Below are positions 1 through 7,591 of a DNA stretch of 64,000 nucleotides, piece after piece (the first letter of the stretch is position 1; each line of letters begins with the position of its first letter). The notes below the pieces were generated by a model. That model was not told the origin of the DNA, ran no database searches, and saw nothing but the letters and a program-made list of their open reading frames with translations. The position numbers and the translations under genes were made by a program. The stretch covers positions 62,001 to 126,000 of the forward strand of contig NZ_BKAU01000002.1 of NCBI RefSeq assembly GCF_007992715.1. The letters run 5' to 3'. Source of the stretch: Chitinophaga cymbidii. GTDB lineage: Bacteria; Bacteroidota; Bacteroidia; Chitinophagales; Chitinophagaceae.

Positions 1-185
1 ATAGCGGGAAACCGGATGTTAATCTCCGTTTGGGGTAAATGAAGTTCGGGTTTTGGTAAACAGTATGTTGACGCTTGGCTGATGATTTCCTCATTGGCTG
101 CATGGAAGCAGCCGCGTTCCAGCTACCGGAAATGGGGCGGAAGTATGCAATGGGCGGGCAATGCCGCAGACGTAGCATTGATATC

Positions 186-980
186 TCATACAGGCTGCCC
201 GCTCATCTCTTTCAGTTTGGCGATGGCCGTCCAGCCTTCTTTTCCGAGGTCGAGGCTGAATTCGTTCACATACAGATCGATATGCTGACGCATGACCGCT
301 TCATCCATCTCCTGCGCATGTGCCTTTACGTAAGGCGATAGTGCGGGATATTGCGCGAACGCATGTTGCAGGCTTTGATGGATCAGCCCGTCTACTTGCT
401 GGCGGACGTTTTCGGGAATGTCTTTTCGGATGAAGATGCCGCCGAGCGGAATGGGTTGTCCCGTTCTGGATTCCCAGAATTCGCCGAGGTCGATCAGCTT
501 TACCAATCCTTTTTGCTGATAGGTGAACCGGTTTTCGTGGATGATCACGCCGGCGTCTGCATCGCCGTTCAGCACTGCCTGTTCGATGTCGGAGAAGATC
601 ATGATCTTTTTATTGACGGCGCCGGGGAAGGCGATGCTGAAAAGGAGGTTGGCGGTGGTATTTTCTCCGGGGATGGCGATGGTGAGGTTTTTTACGTCGG
701 CAAGCGGGATGTCTTTCCGTGCGATGAGCAGGGGGCCGCAGCCTCTGCCCAGGGCGCTGCCGCTGTTGAGCAGTTCATATTGGTCCGCTACTTTCAGTCC
801 GGCCGCGAAGCTGAGCTTGGTGATGGCGAGCTTTCCCTGCATGGCCCACTGGTTGAGCGTTTCCACGTCTTCCAGTTGTGCATCGAAGTGGAGATCGCCG
901 GTGTTGATCTTTTTGTTGACGAGTGCGTCGAAGATGAAGGTGTCGTTCGGGCAGGGAGAGAATCCTAGTGTGAGGTGCAT
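186..980 (-). CDS. mqnD: 1,4-dihydroxy-6-naphthoate synthase (MqnD)
   Basis: Cytosolic enzyme of the futalosine route to menaquinone that converts cyclic de-hypoxanthine futalosine to 1,4-dihydroxy-6-naphthoate. The 264-residue protein has the family's SPCPNDTF motif at residues 8-15, a GRGCGPLLIA segment near residue 80, and the overall look of the periplasmic-binding-protein-like MqnA/MqnD fold. Length is normal for MqnD and the ATG start puts the motif at the usual place. It lies 11 bp downstream of mqnB on the same strand, so the two are probably co-transcribed. MqnA is the main alternative, but the N-terminal motif fits MqnD better. Confidence 0.93.
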   Translation of the reverse strand: MHLTLGFSPCPNDTFIFDALVNKKINTGDLHFDAQLEDVETLNQWAMQGKLAITKLSFAAGLKVADQYELLNSGSALGRGCGPLLIARKDIPLADVKNLTIAIPGENTTANLLFSIAFPGAVNKKIMIFSDIEQAVLNGDADAGVIIHENRFTYQQKGLVKLIDLGEFWESRTGQPIPLGGIFIRKDIPENVRQQVDGLIHQSLQHAFAQYPALSPYVKAHAQEMDEAVMRQHIDLYVNEFSLDLGKEGWTAIAKLKEMSGQPV

Positions 981-991
981 GTTTCCGTATT

Positions 992-1642
992 TTAAAGCTC
1001 CTGCAGCAGGCTGCGGAGGGTGTTATTCAGATTTTGTACAGCCAGCGGAATGTTCCACTTGCTTTTGTCCCGCACCTCTACGTAGTTGGAGATGGCGCGA
1101 AGCTGAAGGAAGGGGATGTTTTCCTGCAGGCAGCAGTAATGAAAAGCGGCGCCTTCCATGCTTTCAAGGTCAGGCTGGTATTTTTGTTCCAGCCTTGCGA
1201 TGGTGGGGGCGGAGCCGGAAACGGTGTTAACGGTCACCCCGGTGCCTTGCAGTAACCGATGAGCCCCGGCGGGGAGGCGCTGTAATGTATTGATTAAATG
1301 ATGATGTGTAAACGGCGGCATATCATACTGCCAGAGGCCAATGTCGAACAAATCCTGGTACTGACCGTTATCTTCCGCGCCAAGGTCCCCGAGCACTTCC
1401 TGCTTTACCAGCACGGTATCGCCAATCGCCCAGTCCCGCCGGAAAGACCCTGCTATCCCGGCCTGTATGGCGAGATCCGGGCGCTCCGCCGCCAGATGTT
1501 TGCCTAACTGGTAGGCCGTACTGAACATGCCGATCCCCGTGATCAGCACTTTTATCTCTTTCCCGTCTGTTCTCTCCTGTTCCAGCCAGTCCGCCAGCGG
1601 CTTTATTTCCGGCAGCGTGGCGGCGGTGATGAGTACTTTCAT
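992..1642 (-). CDS. mqnB: Futalosine hydrolase (MqnB)
   Basis: Hydrolyses futalosine to dehypoxanthine futalosine and hypoxanthine in menaquinone synthesis. The 216-residue protein belongs to the purine nucleoside phosphorylase/nucleosidase family: a GIAGSF phosphate/ribose-loop-like segment near residue 63, the ESMEGAAF motif near residue 161 that contacts the nucleoside ribose in this family, and a following AISNYVE segment. Position directly upstream of mqnD supports futalosine rather than MTA/SAH as substrate. The gene diverges from queD across a 76-bp gap. Confidence 0.92.
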   Translation of the reverse strand: MKVLITAATLPEIKPLADWLEQERTDGKEIKVLITGIGMFSTAYQLGKHLAAERPDLAIQAGIAGSFRRDWAIGDTVLVKQEVLGDLGAEDNGQYQDLFDIGLWQYDMPPFTHHHLINTLQRLPAGAHRLLQGTGVTVNTVSGSAPTIARLEQKYQPDLESMEGAAFHYCCLQENIPFLQLRAISNYVEVRDKSKWNIPLAVQNLNNTLRSLLQEL

Positions 1643-1688
1643 ACTGTAAAGTTAAGCCCTTCAGCCGTGTACTCTCATCGATTTAGTT

Positions 1689-1696
1689 TATTTTTG
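1689..1696 (+). promoter_or_regulatory. Putative -7 promoter element of queD-folE
   Basis: TATTTTTG matches the Bacteroidota -7 consensus TAnnTTTG and would start a transcript about 17 nt before the queD ATG. No clear TTG -33 element lies at the right distance, so support is partial. Confidence 0.4.
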
Positions 1697-1718
1697 CAGA
1701 AATTTACAGGAGTACAAA

Positions 1719-2132
1719 ATGATCTATTTAACGCGCGTGGAGCATTTTAATGCGGCACACAAGCTATTCAACCCGCAGTGGAGCAAGGAGCAGAATCTGG
1801 AAGTCTTTGGCAAATGCGCTAACGACAACTGGCATGGGCATAACTACGAACTGCATGTGACCGTCAAGGGCGAGCCGGACCCGGAAACCGGTTTCGTATT
1901 CAACGCCAAAACCTTAGGCGTGCTCATCAAGGATGTGATCGTGGAGAAGCTGGACCATAAAAACTTGAATATGGATGTGGATTTTATGAAGGACAAGTTC
2001 ACTTCCGCAGAAAACGTAGCGATCGCCATCTGGGAGCAATTACAGCAACATCTGCCCGATACCGTGCAGCTGCATTGCATCCGCCTGCATGAAACACCGA
2101 AGATCTACGTGGAATACTACGGTGGAAAATAA
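1719..2132 (+). CDS. queD: 6-carboxytetrahydropterin synthase (QueD/PTPS family)
   Basis: Converts dihydroneopterin triphosphate to 6-carboxy-tetrahydropterin, the second step towards queuosine's 7-deazaguanine. The 137-residue protein shows the PTPS zinc ligands H14, H39 and H41 (segments AAHKLF and HGHNY) and the catalytic Cys at C33 in KCANDNW. An AGGAG ribosome site lies 6 nt before the ATG. folE follows after 17 bp; its product makes the QueD substrate, so the pair is a functional operon. queE, the next pathway enzyme, is at 34588-35208. A eukaryote-like pyruvoyl-tetrahydropterin synthase role is possible but less likely. Confidence 0.9.
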   Translation: MIYLTRVEHFNAAHKLFNPQWSKEQNLEVFGKCANDNWHGHNYELHVTVKGEPDPETGFVFNAKTLGVLIKDVIVEKLDHKNLNMDVDFMKDKFTSAENVAIAIWEQLQQHLPDTVQLHCIRLHETPKIYVEYYGGK

Positions 2133-2149
2133 TTGATAATCAACAGCAC

Positions 2150-2737
2150 ATGGCATATAACAAGAAAGAATCATTCGACGAAGAGATTACGAGCGGTTTG
2201 ATGGACAGTTACAGGGAATGCATCGCATTGCTGGGGGAAGATCCAACGCGGGAGGGCCTGCTGAAAACACCGGAACGTATGGCGAAAGCCATGCAATACC
2301 TCACCCAGGGATACCAGGCCGATGCAAAAGCCATTCTCAACGGTGCAAAATTCACGGAAGCATACAGCGAGATGGTCATCGTAAAAGATATTGAGTTGTA
2401 TTCGATGTGCGAACATCATATGCTGCCTTTTTTCGGGAAAGCGCACGTAGCGTATATTCCTAACGGTTATATCACGGGACTGAGCAAGATCGCCAGGGTA
2501 GTGGACGTATTCGCCCGCCGCATGCAGGTGCAGGAGCGCATGACCCACCAGATACTGGACGCCATCCAGGATACGCTGCAACCGCAGGGCGTGGCGGTGG
2601 TGATCGAAGCGCAGCATCTTTGCATGATGATGCGCGGCGTGCAAAAGCAAAACTCCTGGACCACCACCTCCGCTTTCTCCGGACAGTTTGAACATGGCGC
2701 CACCCGCGCGGAGTTCATGAAGCTGATCGGCCGGTAA
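2150..2737 (+). CDS. folE: GTP cyclohydrolase I (FolE)
   Basis: Converts GTP to 7,8-dihydroneopterin triphosphate, the entry point of folate and of queuosine precursor synthesis. The 195-residue protein has the zinc ligands C87 and H90 in [11 protein letters not shown] and C158 in the LCMMMRG segment, plus the conserved GLSKIARVV and SxTxT-like [10 protein letters not shown] stretches. The length is typical for type IA. It sits 17 bp after queD and is followed by a terminator hairpin at 2759-2809, so queD-folE is probably a two-gene unit. Confidence 0.96.
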   Translation: MAYNKKESFDEEITSGLMDSYRECIALLGEDPTREGLLKTPERMAKAMQYLTQGYQADAKAILNGAKFTEAYSEMVIVKDIELYSMCEHHMLPFFGKAHVAYIPNGYITGLSKIARVVDVFARRMQVQERMTHQILDAIQDTLQPQGVAVVIEAQHLCMMMRGVQKQNSWTTTSAFSGQFEHGATRAEFMKLIGR

Positions 2738-2758
2738 AATGAATTTTTTATTCAGAAC

Positions 2759-2809
2759 ATGGTTTAATTCTGTGCCTTTTTTTGACAGAGGATTAAACCA
2801 TATTTTTTT
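2759..2809 (+). terminator. Intrinsic terminator after folE
   Basis: A perfect 10-bp stem (ATGGTTTAAT at 2759-2768 with ATTAAACCAT at 2792-2801) is extended inside by CTGT/ACAG and is followed by seven T residues at 2803-2809. It ends the queD-folE transcript just before the fabD promoter element. Confidence 0.72.
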
Positions 2810-2812
2810 ATA

Positions 2813-2820
2813 TATATTTG
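2813..2820 (+). promoter_or_regulatory. Putative -7 promoter element of fabD
   Basis: TATATTTG matches TAnnTTTG and lies 30 bp before the fabD ATG. The best upstream TTTG (2781) is 28 bp away, longer than the usual 19-21, so only the -7 element is convincing. Confidence 0.45.
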
Positions 2821-2850
2821 CACACTGATAAACAGATAATTATTAGCCAT

Positions 2851-3759
2851 ATGCAGCACGCTTACGTATTTCCAGGTCAGGGTTCACAGTTTCCGGGCAT
2901 GGGCAAAAGTTTATATGACAACAATGCCAGGGCCAAAGCTTTATTTGAGCAAGCCAACGAGATCCTGGGTTTCCGGATATCAGACATCATGTTTAACGGA
3001 ACGGAGGAAGACCTCAAACGCACGGAAGTAACGCAACCCGCTGTGTTCCTGCATTCCGTGATCGCTTTCCTTTGCCTCGACAATCCCAGACCGGATATGA
3101 CGGCGGGCCATTCCCTCGGTGAGTTTTCCGCCCTCGTGGCCAATAATACCCTTGCGTTTGAAGACGCATTACGGCTGGTAGCCATCCGCGCCAATGCCAT
3201 GCAGAAAGCCTGCGAAGCCACGCCTTCCACCATGGCCGCCGTGCTCGCGCTGGACGACGCCAAAGTAGAAGAGATATGCGCTTCCATCACAGACGACATC
3301 GTGGTGCCCGCCAATTATAATTGTCCCGGCCAGCTGGTGATCTCCGGCACGGTGCCCGCAGTGGAGAAAGCCTGCGAGCTGATGAAGGCCGCCGGCGCAA
3401 AAAGGGCGCTGATCCTCCCGGTGGGCGGCGCTTTCCACTCCCCGCTGATGGCCCCCGCCCAGGCGGAGCTGCAGGCCGCTATTGAGAAGACCACCTTCAA
3501 CACGCCTTCCTGCCCCGTTTACCAGAACGTTGTAGCCAAAGCCGTGACTGATCCCGCGGAGATACGGAAGAATCTCATCAGCCAGCTCACCGGCGCTGTC
3601 CGCTGGACGCAATCCGTTCAGGCCATGATCGCCGACGGCGCAAAGCGATTCACGGAAGTTGGCCCCGGTAAGGTTTTACAGGGATTGATCCAGAAAATCG
3701 ATAAAAATGTAACGGTGGACGGTATCAGCACCGGACTGGAAGAGGCGATCGCAAAATAA
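2851..3759 (+). CDS. fabD: Malonyl-CoA:ACP transacylase (FabD)
   Basis: Transfers malonyl groups from CoA to acyl carrier protein for fatty-acid elongation. From the ATG at 2851 the protein is 302 residues and begins with the family-typical YVFPGQGSQFPGMG. The nucleophile is S88 in GHSLGE, and the catalytic His lies in GAFHSPLM. An in-frame codon 33 bp upstream (2818) would overlap the -7 promoter element, so the inner ATG is preferred. It is a stand-alone gene between the folE terminator and an unrelated lipoprotein gene. Confidence 0.95.
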   Translation: MQHAYVFPGQGSQFPGMGKSLYDNNARAKALFEQANEILGFRISDIMFNGTEEDLKRTEVTQPAVFLHSVIAFLCLDNPRPDMTAGHSLGEFSALVANNTLAFEDALRLVAIRANAMQKACEATPSTMAAVLALDDAKVEEICASITDDIVVPANYNCPGQLVISGTVPAVEKACELMKAAGAKRALILPVGGAFHSPLMAPAQAELQAAIEKTTFNTPSCPVYQNVVAKAVTDPAEIRKNLISQLTGAVRWTQSVQAMIADGAKRFTEVGPGKVLQGLIQKIDKNVTVDGISTGLEEAIAK

Positions 3760-4053
3760 TTATTGCTCTCGCGGGGGTAAAACAACCGGCTGGGAAAAAT
3801 AACGCCGCTGGCGTCCTGCCAAAAGCAAGCGTTGCCAATTTTTTGCGCAGCGCACCGGGCATAAAACCGGCTGGTCCGGATCACGGAATTGCCGCTCAAA
3901 AAGGTTTTTCTATCCATCCGCACCAGCCGTAATCCGCGCCGTCCGCATCATCCGCGATCTGCCTCCGCCATCCACACCATCCGTCATCGCCAGCCGCTTT
4001 ATCATGTAACATTTCCTTTCCCCTCCGCGTTCTACAGTCACAAACCACCTGCC
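3760..4053. other. Intergenic stretch with degenerate 9-nt repeats
   Basis: No gene is seen between fabD and the lipoprotein gene. A short hairpin (ACGCC-GCT-GGCGT, 3802-3814) lacks a T tract. From 3916 to 3987 the sequence is built of degenerate 9-mers of the ATCCGCNCC type, with units at 3916, 3932, 3941, 3950, 3970 and 3979, several in exact 9-bp phase. An upstream in-frame ATG at 3889 would translate this as low-complexity basic sequence and is not believed. Confidence 0.5.
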
Positions 4054-4434
4054 ATGCGCATATCCTTATTCCTGGCCGGCCTTCTGGCCTTAGCGGCCTG
4101 CAAAAAAGAAACCTCGAGCGATGAAAGATGGCTGGAAGAAAGCCAGCGCAAAGAAGTGATCGTTTTCAGAGATGTAACACCCACGGCCGACGGCGCGCAG
4201 AACCGGCAGGAACACAGCTTTTTCTTCCAGTGCAGGGACTTGCCCGCATCTTCCAGTTTAAGCTCTCCCTCCGGCGTATATTTTTACACGTTGGAAGGCG
4301 ATTCCCTCATCCTTAAAACCAGCCAGCAGAAAGTATATTTCAAAATGGACGCCGACGGAAGATCTTTCACGATCGGCCGTTTCTTCCCCAACTATACGGG
4401 TTTGCAGGATCTGCTGATATTCGAGAAGCAGTAG
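4054..4434 (+). CDS. Small predicted lipoprotein, function unknown
   Basis: Not recognised. From the ATG at 4054 the protein is 126 residues with a lipoprotein signal: RISLFLAGLLALAAC, lipobox LAAC, Cys at residue 16. The mature part is polar and predicted beta-rich, with a VYFYTLEGDSLIL stretch and an FTIGRFFPNYTGLQDLL ending, resembling small Bacteroidota envelope lipoproteins. A longer frame opens at 3889, but its N-terminus is repeat-derived and would bury the signal peptide. It is convergent with the acetyltransferase gene downstream. Confidence 0.7.
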   Translation: MRISLFLAGLLALAACKKETSSDERWLEESQRKEVIVFRDVTPTADGAQNRQEHSFFFQCRDLPASSSLSSPSGVYFYTLEGDSLILKTSQQKVYFKMDADGRSFTIGRFFPNYTGLQDLLIFEKQ

Positions 4435-4461
4435 TGCAGGCAGACCGGCCGCATCCGGCGG

Positions 4462-4908
4462 TTACAGCTCAATGCTGGCGTTCCACCATTCGGGATCGAA
4501 CTTCGCGTTGTATTTTTTATAAAAGTTGATGGCCGGCTCATTCCATTCCAGCACCTGCCATACCATCCCGGAGAATTTCTTTTCCTTCGCGTCTTCGATC
4601 AGCCGATCGAACAGCAATTTGCCGATGCCTTTACCCCGCCAGCTTTCCGTAACGATGATGTCTTCCAGGAACATGCGCGCGCCTTTCCAGGTGGAGTACC
4701 GGATGTAGTAGAGCGCAATGCCCACGATCACCCCGTCGGTTTCCGCTACCCAGGCCCACCAGACCGGGTTCGGGCCAAAGCCGGTTGCTTCGAAATGTTC
4801 CAGGGTAACCGTCACCTCTTCAGGCGCTTTTTCATATAATGCCAGCTCGCGCACCAGCTCCATCATGCGCGGGCAGTCTTTCCTTTCTGCTTTCCGGATG
4901 TTGATCAT
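4462..4908 (-). CDS. GNAT-family N-acetyltransferase
   Basis: Acetyl-CoA-dependent N-acetyltransferase of 148 residues. Motif A is visible as VTESWRGKGIGKLLFDRL (R-G-K-G-I-G pyrophosphate loop, near residues 90-107), and motif B as WNEPAINFYKKYNAKF near the C-terminus. The pattern, including the WKGARMFLEDIIV stretch, resembles the spermidine/thialysine acetyltransferase subgroup, so a small amine or amino-acid substrate is likely. The start lies 5 bp after the stop of the upstream PLP enzyme on the same strand, so they are probably co-transcribed. Confidence 0.88.
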   Translation of the reverse strand: MINIRKAERKDCPRMMELVRELALYEKAPEEVTVTLEHFEATGFGPNPVWWAWVAETDGVIVGIALYYIRYSTWKGARMFLEDIIVTESWRGKGIGKLLFDRLIEDAKEKKFSGMVWQVLEWNEPAINFYKKYNAKFDPEWWNASIEL

Positions 4909-4913
4909 ACCTG

Positions 4914-6134
4914 TTATTGTAAAGCCTGTTCAAGATCGTTGAGGATGTCGGTAACGGATTCAATGCCTACGCTCACGCGGATGAGGCCGTCCGTGATCTC
5001 ATATTTCTCCCTGACTTCTTTGGGGATGCTGTAATGCGTCATGGATGCAGGATGGCAGATGAGCGTGTCGCAGGTGCCGAGCGATACGGCGCGCAGGCAC
5101 ATCTGCAGCCGGTCTATGAAGCGCATGCCCGCTTTCATGCCGTCTTTCAGCTCAAAGCTCAGCATGGCGCCGGGATGTTTCATCTGCCGGGAGGCGATGG
5201 AAAAATCCGGGTGGTCCGCCAGGCCAAGGTAGTTCACCCGCGCCACGGCCGGATGCCCGTCCAGGAAACCCGCCACTTCCATGGCGTTGTGGCAATGGCG
5301 CTCCATGCGCACTTCCAGCGTTTTGATCCCCTGCGTCAGCAGAAAGGCATCGAAGGGGTTGCTGTTATTGCCGAGGAGGCGGTGCACTTTATCCACCTGT
5401 CCCTTCATCATTTCCAAGTTTTTGCCTACCAGCACCCCGCCGATGGCGGTGCCGTGGCCGTTCAGGAATTTGGTGGTGGAATGGAAGACGTAATCCGCGC
5501 CGTAAGCGAAAGGCTGCTGCAGGTAGGGCGTAGCGAAAGTATTGTCTACCGCCGTAACCAGGTTGTGCTGCCGCGCGAGGGCGATCAGCGCTTCGAGGTC
5601 AACGCATTTAAGCGTAGGGTTGGCGGGCGTTTCCAGGTACATCATTTTGATGGATGGATCGGCCTTGATGGCGGCGGCGGTTTGGTCGATGTTCTGCATG
5701 TCTACGATCACCGCTTCAATCCCGAGCGGCGGCAATATCTTCGTGAACAGCTCTTCCGATCCGCCGTAGAGCGAATAGTGGGAGATGACCTTGTCGCCGG
5801 ACTTGAGATGGGCGAGGAACAGCGTGGTGAGCGCGCCCATGCCGGAAGCGTGCAGAATGGCCTTCAGCGCAAGAGGGCGGCCGCTTTCATCCGTCAGCCC
5901 GAAACCCTCCAGCGCCGCGATCTTTTCTTCCGCTTCCCGGAAATTCGGGCTGTCCCATCGCGTGTAGATATACCCTTCTTCCTGCCCGCTGAAGCGGCGC
6001 ATCCCCTGTTCCGCCGAATCATACACAAAAGTGGAAGAAGCGTAGATAGGCGTAAGATGGGCATATAGCGGGTCCTGCTCGTGGCCGGCGTGTACGCAGA
6101 CTGAACTGAAACCTGATAGCGGTGCTTGTTTCAT
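4914..6134 (-). CDS. Cys/Met-metabolism PLP enzyme (methionine gamma-lyase / cystathionine gamma-synthase type)
   Basis: Pyridoxal-phosphate enzyme of the trans-sulfuration family, 406 residues (normal). The PLP lysine lies in DYVFHSTTKFLNGHG, the cofactor Asp in TAVDNTFATPYLQ, and the C-terminal substrate-carboxylate Arg in LIRVSVGIES. The family covers cystathionine synthase, cystathionine lyase, methionine gamma-lyase and O-acyl-homoserine sulfhydrylase; sequence reading alone does not settle which. The GNAT gene follows within 5 bp. It diverges from the DinB-like gene; no SAM riboswitch can fit in the 64-bp gap. Confidence 0.9.
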   Translation of the reverse strand: MKQAPLSGFSSVCVHAGHEQDPLYAHLTPIYASSTFVYDSAEQGMRRFSGQEEGYIYTRWDSPNFREAEEKIAALEGFGLTDESGRPLALKAILHASGMGALTTLFLAHLKSGDKVISHYSLYGGSEELFTKILPPLGIEAVIVDMQNIDQTAAAIKADPSIKMMYLETPANPTLKCVDLEALIALARQHNLVTAVDNTFATPYLQQPFAYGADYVFHSTTKFLNGHGTAIGGVLVGKNLEMMKGQVDKVHRLLGNNSNPFDAFLLTQGIKTLEVRMERHCHNAMEVAGFLDGHPAVARVNYLGLADHPDFSIASRQMKHPGAMLSFELKDGMKAGMRFIDRLQMCLRAVSLGTCDTLICHPASMTHYSIPKEVREKYEITDGLIRVSVGIESVTDILNDLEQALQ

Positions 6135-6198
6135 GGAGATGTTATTGAAATGTTGATTATCTTGTTAATGAATTTACCTTGTAAAAATAAGATATTCG

Positions 6199-6693
6199 AT
6201 GAAGGATCTTCTACTGCGGTATGCCATGTACAACATTTGGGCGAACCAGCGGATGCTGACCTTACTCAACGGATTGCGCGAGGAGCAGCTGGACAAGGAC
6301 CTTGGCAGCAGTTATCCCACATTGCGCAAGACTATCTATCATATCTGGGACGGGGAGAGCATCTGGTACCAGCGCCTGCAGCTGGCGTCGCCGGTGCTGG
6401 TGCCCACGCAGAGCTTTACGGGGGACTGGGAGGAATTCACGCATCTGTTCACCCGGCAGAGCGAGCAGCTGAAAGACCTGGTGGCTACGGCTTCCGATGT
6501 GAAGCTGGCGCATACGATCGAATATCATCATCCGCAAAAAGGGATCTGTAAATCGGCCGTAGCGCATTCCATTCTCTCGGTGTTCAATCATTCCACCTTT
6601 CACCGGGGGCAGCTGGTGACGATGTTGCGGCAGACCGGTATGCATAAAATACCGGCAACGGATTTCATTGAGTATACAAGGAGCAGAAAATAA
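6199..6693 (+). CDS. DinB/YfiT-like putative metal-dependent protein
   Basis: A 164-residue four-helix-bundle protein of the DinB superfamily. The three putative metal-binding histidines are recognisable: one in TIYHIWDGE near residue 48, and a pair in NHSTFHRGQLVTMLRQTG near residues 130-135. Typical N-terminal features are RYAMYNIWANQRML. Members act as thiol-dependent transferases or bacillithiol/mycothiol enzymes; the substrate here is unknown. Whether it is damage-inducible cannot be read from the sequence. It runs in the same direction as the Nudix-type regulator 39 bp downstream. Confidence 0.88.
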   Translation: MKDLLLRYAMYNIWANQRMLTLLNGLREEQLDKDLGSSYPTLRKTIYHIWDGESIWYQRLQLASPVLVPTQSFTGDWEEFTHLFTRQSEQLKDLVATASDVKLAHTIEYHHPQKGICKSAVAHSILSVFNHSTFHRGQLVTMLRQTGMHKIPATDFIEYTRSRK

Positions 6694-6732
6694 TTTCACG
6701 TTTTATAATCAGAAGAATCTATACCAGATTGT

Positions 6733-7428
6733 ATGAGTATTCCGTCATTTTACGCCAATTCGCCAAGACATCTCGTAGCGGTGGATTGCATTATTTTTGG
6801 ATTTGAAGATGGCCGGCTGAAGCTGTTGATGATGAAGCGGAAGGTAGATCCCATGGAGGGCGCCTGGTCGCTCGTAGGCGGGTTCGTGCAGGAAGGAGAG
6901 AGCACGGACGATGCGGCTGCGCGGGTATTGCAGCTGACTACCGGTCTCGATAATATCTACATGGACCAGCTGAAATGTTACGGCGATGTGCAGCGCGACA
7001 CCGGCGCCAGGGTGATCTCCATCGCGTATTACGCCCTCATCCGCATCCAGGAGCATGACCGCGTGCTGGCCACCGAATATGGCGCTCACTGGCTCTCTCT
7101 TCACCAGATACCCGATCTGATATTCGACCACAGCCAGATGGTGCAGGATGCCCTGGCGAGGCTGCGCGACAAAGCGCGCTTTCATCCCCTCGGGTTTGAG
7201 CTGCTGCCGGAAAAATTCTCCCTGCCGCAGCTGCGGGACCTTTACGAAGAAATCTATCAGCGGGAGCTGGACAAACGCAACTTCCGGAAGAAAATACTGG
7301 CGATGGGCATCATGGAGAAGCTGGACGAGAAAGATAAGTCCACGTCAAAAAAAGGCGCTCACCTTTACCGGTTCGATAAGCAGAAGTATGAAGCGCTGAC
7401 GCGGCATGGGTTTGTGTTTGAGGTGTAA
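6733..7428 (+). CDS. NrtR-type transcription regulator with degenerate Nudix domain
   Basis: A 231-residue protein with an N-terminal Nudix fold (about residues 10-140) and a C-terminal winged helix (about 150-231, with PLGFELLPEKFSLPQLRDLYEEIY and a basic KRNFRKKI helix). In the Nudix box the G-x5-E start is present (GGFVQEGE) but the catalytic REUxEExGU part reads RVLQLTTGL, so the metal-binding glutamates are gone. This is the pattern of NrtR-family regulators that bind ligands without hydrolysis; Bacteroidota members include the arabinose regulator AraR. The ligand and target genes are not apparent: no sugar catabolic gene lies nearby. Confidence 0.85.
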   Translation: MSIPSFYANSPRHLVAVDCIIFGFEDGRLKLLMMKRKVDPMEGAWSLVGGFVQEGESTDDAAARVLQLTTGLDNIYMDQLKCYGDVQRDTGARVISIAYYALIRIQEHDRVLATEYGAHWLSLHQIPDLIFDHSQMVQDALARLRDKARFHPLGFELLPEKFSLPQLRDLYEEIYQRELDKRNFRKKILAMGIMEKLDEKDKSTSKKGAHLYRFDKQKYEALTRHGFVFEV

Positions 7429-7506
7429 ATCTGCTGCGGGAATTCCGTATATAATATAATGTGCGGCATGGAATTTTCCCGGCAGCCGGCCTGCGCTATA
7501 GCTGAC

Positions 7507-7546
7507 AAAAAAAGTGCGGGTGGATGGAAATCCCATCTGCCCGCAC
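7507..7546 (-). terminator. Intrinsic terminator of fabH
   Basis: Read on the minus strand, a 14-15-bp GC-rich stem (GTGCGGG...CCCGCAC, 7514-7546, two mismatches near the middle, loop around 7528-7531) is followed by seven T residues (7513-7507). It is placed 45 bp after the fabH stop. A second hairpin, AGCCCC-ATCC-GGGGCT at 7561-7576, lies between them without a T tract. Confidence 0.85.
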
Positions 7547-7591
7547 CTTTCAATAGTAGGAGCCCCATCCGGGGCTATCCGCATGTGTCTT

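Noticed and set aside
1..178. Open frame on the minus strand running off the left edge (ATG at 178)
   Set aside because: It is basic and low in recognisable protein pattern, has no ribosome site, and its composition resembles random frame reading. The 1-185 stretch is left unassigned.
5034..6068. 344-codon plus-strand frame
   Set aside because: Lies wholly antisense to the PLP enzyme, whose motifs are complete; long antisense frames are expected in GC-rich genes.
7561..7576. AGCCCC-ATCC-GGGGCT hairpin as a separate terminator
   Set aside because: No T tract on either strand; the stronger terminator at 7507-7546 is adjacent.
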